Source of the DNA: Siphonodentalium dalli | Taxonomy: Eukaryota > Mollusca > Scaphopoda > Gadilida > Siphonodentaliidae | Assembly: GCA_032622095.1 (NCBI GenBank) | Contig: CP136065.1 | Location: 26,607,141 to 26,671,140, forward strand | Direction: 5' to 3' | DNA: 64,000 nucleotides | Shown here: piece by piece, positions 57,376-64,000 of the stretch | How the letters are laid out: each line of letters starts with the position of its first letter | Position numbering within the stretch: position 1 is the stretch's first letter | The notes under the pieces: model-generated | What the model was told of the DNA's origin: nothing | The model's database searches: none | What the model saw: only the letters and a program-made list of their open reading frames with translations | Made by a program: the position numbers and the translations under genes

Positions 57376-57793
57376 GACCATGTGTGTGTGACATGGCATC
57401 GTCACTGCAATGGAAGTGCCATCGTATGCCAATATGACACAAACACTTACTATATCATTATACGTGTCTTATAATGCCCAATTCAATAATGTTCAATGCA
57501 CATAAGTTGTTTTGTGTTATCATATTGTCATGCATACTTATATATGTACATTTTTCATTTTGTATATATGCTCTCCAAAATTGATGGAGGTGAACAATAA
57601 ACTTACATAAACAAGTGTGACCAACTTGAGCTATATCAGGCGAGTAGTAGCTGCCAATCACGATGGAAAGGATGGAGACTGTAATAAGCAGGATAAGTGT
57701 TTGAGGTCCTTCAATTGGAAACAAATGCGTTGTGTTTTGCAAAGCGTTACATAAGACTGTAGAAGGTGTGAAAAGTTATACTTTCTGCAACAG
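57376..57793. other. Unassigned DNA
   Basis: A 94-codon frame at 57458-57742 (-) shows no recognised motif. Confidence 0.4.
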
Positions 57794-58010
57794 ATGCGAT
57801 ACACACCAATGTTACAGCGGACGAGCTTCTTAGAAGATATAGTATATCATGGGTCGTGTATGGCGTCATATACAAGCAAGACAAACATCAAAGTGGTAAA
57901 ATACGGGAAAACGTGTGTTGACAGGTCTGCAGATTCTGACGCATTTTCCAAAATTTTGGAAATCATGGACAAAATCCTTGCTGAGAAAAAAGAAATTTTG
58001 CCCCAATTGT
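57794..58010 (+). pseudogene. Unrecognised partial coding fragment with a YHGSCMASYTSK motif
   Basis: The 127-codon open frame (57794-58177) has two parts. Residues 1 to about 72 look protein-like: SFLEDIVYHGSCMASYTSK (a Tyr-His-x2-Cys-x3-Tyr-Thr pattern), then DAFSKILEIMDKILAEKKEI, a helix-like stretch. This order (YH-x2-C followed by an Asp-Ala-Phe helix) resembles uncharacterised, repetitive animal proteins often found beside mobile elements, a resemblance from general recollection only. From about 58010 the frame runs through sequence that matches a family B MITE in reverse, so the rest of the open frame is not real coding sequence. It has no defined start or splice sites. Function unknown. 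Confidence 0.4.
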
Positions 58011-58420
58011 CTCTGTATTGGATAGATCATCTCAACAAATGTCTTCATAAAACTGTATGTTATGGTCATATGATTGACCATTGTTATGTAAACAAAAGCG
58101 TAAAAAGTTACTTTTCTGGTGTTTGTTTATATTATGATGGTAAACATAAAGAGCGTTCTTTGTTGGTGAATACCTGATATGGAACTAATAAAGAGCGTTT
58201 ATGCCATTTGTGTGTGATTAGGCAGTAGCATTGTGCTGTCTTCTGTAACACAATCAGGCTCTTGCTTAGGTAAAATATAGTAGGTCTTTATGATAACATG
58301 CTGTTTACGCGATGGTCAAGGTATATATGAACGGAACTGTATGCGTTTTACTGTTTTTCTGTTTACGGTGTTTGGAACAAATATGAATATTTTCGACATT
58401 AAGGCCGCACGTGCCTTTAA
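58010..58420 (-). mobile_element. Family B MITE, copy 3, diverged, minus orientation
   Basis: It ends GCACGTGCCTTTAA (58407-58420), the reverse of the TTAAAGGCACG terminus. Inside, in reverse order, are ATATTTTCGACATTAAGG, GGAACTAATAAAGAGCGTTT, ATACCTGATATGG, AAACATAAAGAGCGTTC and TATGTAAACAAAAGCG. The other terminus, around 58010, cannot be recognised. More diverged than the copies at 19.8, 29.3 and 59.9 kb. Confidence 0.7.
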
Positions 58421-58477
58421 GGACTAAAACGGCCATCAGATACATCATTTAAGACTTTTTAGAAAATAATTGTTTTG

Positions 58478-58560
58478 TGTACGAATGGTTTTGTGTGCGA
58501 ATTCAAAACTGAGCGAAAAATAGTAATTCGCAAAATTTAAATATGAGTAACCTTACTCTA
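58478..58560. repeat. End fragment of family D
   Basis: GTGCGAATTCAAAACTGAGC, GAAAAATAGTAATTCGC, AAAATTTAAATATGAGTAA is the right-end sequence of the element at 12613-13338. No left partner is present. Confidence 0.7.
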
Positions 58561-59067
58561 ATATTATTTTCTCCACACACATTTTCAAAAGAGAATTGCT
58601 GCACTACAATACAATCAGAATAGTCCACGGTCGCAGTCTAAAACAAAAGGTACTGAGACGTACCGCATGTGGTATCCAAAATACAAGGAAGGTTATGTTC
58701 TCAGAAGAATAATGAATGAGGCTTCATATGGCAAGTATTAACAAAGTTATAACCTGGAAACAACACTTATCAGTGGAATCTGAGTAAAATTGAGTGTATA
58801 TATATATCTGACAAACTTGCTAATCTTGTACCGTAAGACGAGTACTTGGAAGACACATAATTCTGCAAAAATCATTTCTATATCAGCTATAAAGGTTGTG
58901 CAATGTAGTCCTGAGACGATTAGGGAATTTATTAGTTAACTAGTCGATTGTCATTATTAACTTGACGATTAGTAGTTGATTAGTCTATACCATATCACTT
59001 ATAGTACGAAAAAGCAAATCTTGACTCTCCAAGTAGAATTTTAGGACAATGAGTACCCGGAGATAAA
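58561..59067. other. Unassigned DNA
   Basis: AT-rich sequence with TAATTCCC-type and TTAGTTAACTAGTCGATTGT words (58931-58980) also seen in part near 63750-63800. No gene was recognised. Confidence 0.35.
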
Positions 59068-59349
59068 ATGGTGAACATAATCATTCACTTCACCACCCAT
59101 GACATCAAATAAGACATATACAATGCTCGTAAAAGCCTCAAAGGAGTTTCTGTTTTAATCGTTGAGGACCTAACTGAAGGAAGGCGAGCAGTTGTCAGTA
59201 AACTGGCCAAACTTAGATGGATAAAGAAAATCTATTCATTCTGGACGAAGGCTGAAAACATTTTCTTTAAACTTAGTGAAACCTCAAAGAAGACCCTGAT
59301 TCGAATGGACCGTGATATTGATGAACAATTGCCAGTGTTAGATGGCTAA
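59068..59349 (+). pseudogene. C-terminal remnant of a LINE ORF1-like protein
   Basis: Reading 59068-59349 gives MVNIIIHFTTHDIK, a stop, DIYNARKSLKGVSVLIVEDL, TEGRRAVVSKLAKL, IKKIYSFWTKAENIFFKL and a short tail to a stop. The pattern (I-I-x-F, Y-x-A-R-K-x-L-K-G, V/I-x-E-D-L-T-x-x-R, I-x-x-x-W-x-x-x-x-x-I-F) matches the C-terminal domain of LINE ORF1 / L1 transposase_22-like proteins, which bind RNA. One in-frame stop disrupts it, and neither the N-terminal RRM part nor ORF2 is adjacent. Recognition is by pattern only. Confidence 0.6.
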
Positions 59350-59877
59350 CATACTAATATGTGCTTAATATGTTTCAGTAGTCTATTATCTATTTGCATA
59401 ATGAAACATTATTGAAATATCCATAAATCGAATCCCACTCTATAGGTGTCGACATAAGTATGCTTATGTGTTTCCGACTTCAGACAAAAAGCCCTCAACA
59501 CATCCATTGTACTTTATCGGTGGGAAGTATCGTTGATAACGTCCTTACATCATTCTCAAATAAGCCCTCTTGATCCTTTAATTTAATACAAATATGAACA
59601 AATGTGCACCAATCTTAGTAACTTTTAATTTGGTCTATTTAGTATACGATCAGAGTATGCGTGTTAGTCGTGGAATCAGTGAGTGAACTGCCTGATTCAT
59701 AGAGGACTGCAGGGCACACTGGCTGATGCTGACATGCGCCATGTAGGCCTATACTCTGTACCATTACCAGTACATGTAAATGTTATTAAATATAATCTTA
59801 CAGGCATATCAAATTACTGAATCTTAGTTTGTCTTTTGAGTACAGGAACATGTCACTACCGCATTATACATGACATA
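59350..59877. other. Unassigned DNA
   Basis: No gene or repeat was recognised. Confidence 0.4.
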
Positions 59878-60405
59878 TTAAAGGCACGAGCGGTGTTCGT
59901 TGCAGAAAGATTCATATTTGTTCATATCGCCATCAACAGAAGGAATATTAAAATATATATAGTTTTGTTCATATGCCAAACATAATCAGCGCGTAAATAG
60001 TATATTATCGTCGAGACGTACGATGGTGTACACAAACAAGAGCCTGCTCGTGTTACAGAAGTTGTGTTTCTGTTTACATAACACAGCGCAACTCTATTGG
60101 TTAATCACACAAAAATGATATAAACGCTCTTTATTATTTCCATATCAGGAAAACAGTAACAAATAACGCTCTTTGTGTTTACCATATCCGGATCTAAACA
60201 AAAGCCAGGTAACGTAACGTTTTTTGCTTTTATTTTACATAACAAAGGGAAAACATTGACAATAACATACTGTTTCTGCCATATGTCTGATTGGTATAAG
60301 AACAATGTTTGTCTATATTTTACTATTCTTTCTGTTTATGGCGGTTTTTGTCGGAAGTGAATATTTTAACAGCATACCCACCGCCAACGGCAACGGTTTC
60401 TTTAA
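59878..60405 (+). mobile_element. TTAA-flanked MITE, family B, copy 4
   Basis: It starts TTAAAGGCACGAGCGGTGTT and ends CACCGCCAACGGCAACGG, TTTCTTTAA. Full-length (528 bp) with both TTAA edges. It shares GCTCTTTATTATTTCC, ATATCAGGAAAACAGTAACA, GTTTACCATATCCGGATC and TATGGCGGTTTTTG with 19844-20358. The right terminus has lost part of its GCCGCCCG. Confidence 0.85.
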
Positions 60406-62894
60406 GAAATACGTTTAGTTCAAGTTATTTGATGACATTGTTAGGAAATTCACCAATTATGTCGGTTTTGTACTGTACCCTTGAAACAAACTTGCTCCTG
60501 GACAAACGATTTTGCTAAACAAAGCTGGGCACCACCCACCAATAAAGGCATCAATTTCAAAGTTGAATGTTATGTTGAACTTATTATATTTAGCGACAAT
60601 TACATTATTCGTGACACATATGTTTATTTATTACTAAAGATAGAAAGTAATTTAGTTATAAAGTCCTACAGTAACTTCAACCCATTTGATATACTTGTCC
60701 TGTAACTGTTTCTTGATGTTTTAAATGTTGAGTTATCTGCCTTCGGCCAACTCTGAGCCTGCTGTTTGTTCCTATCCAGGTCTATTTTTCTATGATTAGA
60801 AATTCAATGCGACCAATTCTTGATCTGGTGAGCAATCAACTCTAATATAATTATAATATTTAACCTTGTTCCTAACATGAAGGACCCAAGCAGCTAAACG
60901 TGTTCAGTGAGTATGTGTTGACCATAGCTACCGGTACACAAATTCAGGTTCCATGAAGACAAAGATCCTAGCTCCCTATCCCATTCCCAAAATGAAGTTT
61001 ATGATGTGAAAATATATTGTCCTGTCTATACATGCAGGTAAAGTTGGTGTTTCTCTTCCCTAAACTATTATATACTGAATCAAGAGTGCTAAACAACAAT
61101 ATAAATGGAAAGCTTGTCACTTGAATATGAATTTAAATTTGCTAAATATTTTTCTATGAATCAGGACTTTTGAAGACTATATATTTCGAGAAAAGTACAG
61201 TTAAAGAATAAAGTCAAGACGGTGTATAATGTATTATTCTCTAATCTTCTGTATTGAATTGATGGTGCAAAATATTATTAAGGACAATTGGAGCACCTGT
61301 CGCTCTTGGAGGTGAAGTTATTTGGGGGGGGGGGGGAGAAAGCATTTCTTAGATTGTGTTGCGACAGGTCTAGACTATTTTTTCGAAAATTACAGAAAAG
61401 AATTTCCTAGAAATGTCGAGAGATGTTGCCAATGAAAGGGGGGGTCAGGAAGTGATGGACCATCTTTAGAAAGTGCATGCGGAAGCTTGTCTATCCTAGC
61501 ACTAATAAAAGTATGAACTTTGTCACAACATTCTTTGTCAGGCCCAGACCAGAATGAGAGGCGAAATATCACTGTACATGTTACTGTATAAGTATTGTAT
61601 TGTCCCTTAATGTTGCTGTATTGGTCAAATCTGTTTTCGGATGAGTTGACCTCAACATACCAAAGGCTTTATTAAGCATTTTTTGTAATTTTGTATTCCT
61701 TTATGACTACCCTGTTTTTAACAACTCTATACATCTATTTTAATATAAACTCATTAAAGAAAAGAGACGCAGTGTCGTCGGAACGATTATTATTGTAAAT
61801 GACTGCAGACGTTGAGCAGGTGATCCAGTGAATAAAAAAAAGTGTACGTCACGCTGTCAGTGGCACTGAATTTGCATATCGCCAACTTCACTGAGTGTGA
61901 TCACACACGAGTCTAGACTAATCAGTAGCGATAATAGGTCAGTAAAAATGTTATTAATTAAAATAATCATTATCTTTACGAGATTAATTTATTTTCTTAA
62001 ATCCAAGTTTAACAAAGACACATCGGAACTAATTTGATAGTAAAATGAATTACTACGATGCAAAACGGAAGTGAAAATATAGGTCAACCAGTAATTCAAA
62101 AACTAGGAACGTATCTGGACAAATAGCCGGATAATGTGGGCGATCATAAACGTAACTTCAGTCATTAATCACACATGGGACATGTTTAGCTGTTGGGACC
62201 TTGGCATGAGAATGTAATGTGTGCACCAATAAATCTCATCCACTCTTTATACCGGTACAACATACATTATATATCGATTTGGTTCGTAACTGCATGTTAA
62301 TGGCATACATGTGCTGTTACATATGATAGTTTTTTCTTTCTCTTCATTTTCTTGTCCCCAAGTCTTGGGGATAGTTCCAAGTAGGAACATGCTAGATCCC
62401 ATGTAGGTATGAATGAACTGCTTCTTTCTTCTGACTAGTCGCTTCTTATGTTTCATTCTCAGACCAAAACAAACTATTGTGTGTATTACTTTATTGATAT
62501 GATTGTTGAAATAATTCCTTCGATAGTTGTGTATTGTACAGTTCCAGTTCCTTCTGAATGGTCCTATATATATATATATGTAATTTCAATTATGAGTGTA
62601 GATATTAGTCAGTACAGGCAGGCGGTGGGACTGTTCAATGTACATTTGGGACCGAGTTTTCACCGACTTAATGTCACTAAATCATAAACCATTTTTTTTT
62701 GCATTTCATGGCTATACGTTTGATTATTTTACTGATTCTATTGTCTGGAAATGTGAAACCGATTCAGGACCTAATTCGTATCAGTCTGAAATATATACAC
62801 GGTGTCCATATTTCACTACAACATTAGAAGTATTAGGCCTTTTGAGATAGTATAACAGCCAATGTTTATAAGCCACCTGGATATTTTTATTTAG
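60406..62894. other. Unassigned DNA, several short open frames
   Basis: No recognised gene. A G-run of about 14-15 bases lies near 61323. A 70-codon frame at 62638-62850 (+) and a 60-codon frame at 61390-61572 (-) show no confident domain. The region just before 62895 may be part of the LINE remnant but is too decayed to tell. Confidence 0.4.
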
Positions 62895-63211
62895 GGAACA
62901 AGAAACTTAATATATTATGCTGTCGAATACGGTGTGTATGTAGTGAATTGCGCAGTGATATGCATCATACCCATATCTCCCCAACCCCAAATTGTGACTG
63001 TGGATACGCCAAAGAAGATGCCTTCATTACTTTTTTTGTATATCCGCTATGCTAGCAAGCTAGGATAAAACTAGCCGAAGCCTTGTCAAAGTATGAAAGT
63101 GTTTCCCCTTTCACATTGCTTTTTGGCAACCCTAACTTACCATATGACGAAAATGCTAATATATACATGAGAGCTCAAGATTTCATACGTACCTCAGGAA
63201 GGTTCGACTAA
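62895..63211 (+). pseudogene. C-terminal remnant of a LINE reverse transcriptase protein
   Basis: Reads CSELRSDMHHTHISP, then after a one-base shift PTPNCDCGYAKEDAFITFFV, YPLC, a stop, QARIKLAEALSKYESVSPFT, LLFGNPNLPYDENANIYMRA, QDFIRTSGRFD and a stop at 63209-63211. The motif SELR...HHTHISPTP-C-x-C-G...F..F...C with a final helix ending FIRTSGRF is the usual tail of many CR1/Jockey-type LINEs in invertebrates; the His of the expected zinc-like motif is lost (A-F-I-T). The RT domain is absent. Broken by a frameshift and a stop, so inactive. Confidence 0.75.
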
Positions 63212-63585
63212 GCATACAAACAAACAAATAATTTGCTCCTATTATCACGTCGTTCGCATATTTCAGCAATCATGTGAAACAAGGATGGATGTAATGGTCT
63301 TCTCCTCTTTCTACTCTCTATCTTTCTTCTACATCCTTCTCTTTCATCTTCTATCTCATCATATATCGTACACTCAATCTATCTGGCTGCTCCACTTATT
63401 AATTTAGTCATTTTTTCTGTTACTTTGTAAAATAGATCAACCAATTCGTATGCTCATGTTATTTTCGTTGGTCTTCATTGTTATGTTACTTTGTGTTTGG
63501 AGAGTAGGGGAGATTAAGTGCCACGACCATTTGTACCCCAATCCTAATGCTATGTATAAGAGCAATAAAATATGTTTTAAAAACC
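63212..63585 (+). other. 3' untranslated region of the LINE remnant with polyadenylation signal
   Basis: Pyrimidine-rich (CTCTTTCTACTCTCTATC) and then GTACCCCAATCCTAATGCTA, TGTATAAGAGCAATAAAATA. AATAAA at about 63564-63569 could be the LINE polyadenylation signal; no long poly-A follows. Confidence 0.5.
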
Positions 63586-64000
63586 TGCTTGTTTGACTAC
63601 AAATGTAATCATGTCTATGCAAATTTGGTTGCTCCCAACTCCCAACCCATGCATCCATAAATCTGATATATCATTTACACCTTCATAAACACATCTCCGT
63701 GTACTCCATAACTCTCGCGTAATAATTCTGGGCAAAATCAAAGATTAATTGACTGGCAATTTTGTAGTTGATTTTGGTCAAAATTATAGCCAACATCGAC
63801 TAATGACTAATTGGCACCACACCCCCCCCCCCCCGCCCCCACCATGAAGACCAAAATTAGTCTGATAATTAACAGTATTATCCACATGGTTTGTAGACTA
63901 CATTAAAGACTGTCTGAAGAAATCATGCATACAGCCACGACATGCCCGAAAAGACAATTGTAGTGGTGCCGCATAGTCTCACACATAAAAACAGAAAGTG
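63586..64000. other. Unassigned DNA to the end of the window
   Basis: Contains a C-run (about 17 C with one G) at 63821-63840. No gene was recognised. Confidence 0.4.

Overview
The window looks like repeat-rich, AT-rich intergenic DNA from an animal, most likely a marine lophotrochozoan and probably a bivalve or other mollusc. The evidence is the mixture of decayed non-LTR retrotransposons, a Penelope-like element with a GIY-YIG endonuclease, Helitron-type elements ending in CTGCTAGT, many MITEs, minisatellites, and a repeat pairing 'CATAACTCTGAC' with an (ACGG)n tail of the sort seen in mollusc genomes. The phylum is an inference; no single-copy gene fixes it. I found no convincing host gene, rRNA, intact tRNA, CRISPR array or bacterial-type operon. 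Almost all open frames are short and belong to repeats or chance.

Layout. 1-5.8 kb: a pair of 400-bp TTAA-flanked hairpin MITEs in opposite orientation, otherwise unassigned DNA. 5.8-7.5 kb: two LINE 3' ends facing each other across a 25-bp satellite and a CAT microsatellite. 9.6-13.6 kb: dispersed repeat families, a 43-bp tandem repeat and a 726-bp terminal-inverted-repeat element. 14.4-17.7 kb: a minus-strand Helitron-like element with internally repeated segments. 18.8-20.4 kb: a 987-bp hAT element with a perfect 8-bp target duplication, followed 14 bp later by a TTAA-flanked MITE. 21.1-21.6 kb: TTGG simple repeat. 22.7-27.8 kb: several inverted-repeat elements, a short Helitron and a 40-bp tandem repeat. 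28.5-30.9 kb: a dead L1/Tx1-like LINE split by a microsatellite block and by a MITE. 31.7-35.1 kb: 24-bp and 92-bp tandem repeats.

37.1-40.0 kb: a SINE-like repeat, AT-rich tandem DNA, an inverted/direct array of about 140-bp units, and the open C-terminal half of a Penelope-like protein (RT end plus GIY-YIG endonuclease), the longest credible well-preserved coding stretch. 40.1-46.8 kb: a cluster of Helitron-like elements, some joined head to tail exactly at CTAG/TC, inside which about 1.95 kb has been duplicated in tandem with very few differences. 46.9-49.8 kb: another hairpin MITE, a 45-47-bp tandem repeat and a solo arm of an inverted-repeat family. 53.9-56.6 kb: a frameshifted LINE with EN end, RT and a C-terminal Cys-His motif. 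56.8-63.6 kb: duplicated AT-rich DNA, an unrecognised partial coding fragment, two more TTAA MITEs, a LINE ORF1 remnant and a LINE C-terminal remnant with its polyadenylation signal.

The window therefore records layered transposition rather than cooperating genes. The points most worth following are the head-to-tail Helitron array with its young duplication, the near-perfect double-hairpin MITEs, a short AAAGAGCGT motif shared by otherwise different repeat families, and the inverted/direct unit array next to the Penelope-like element.
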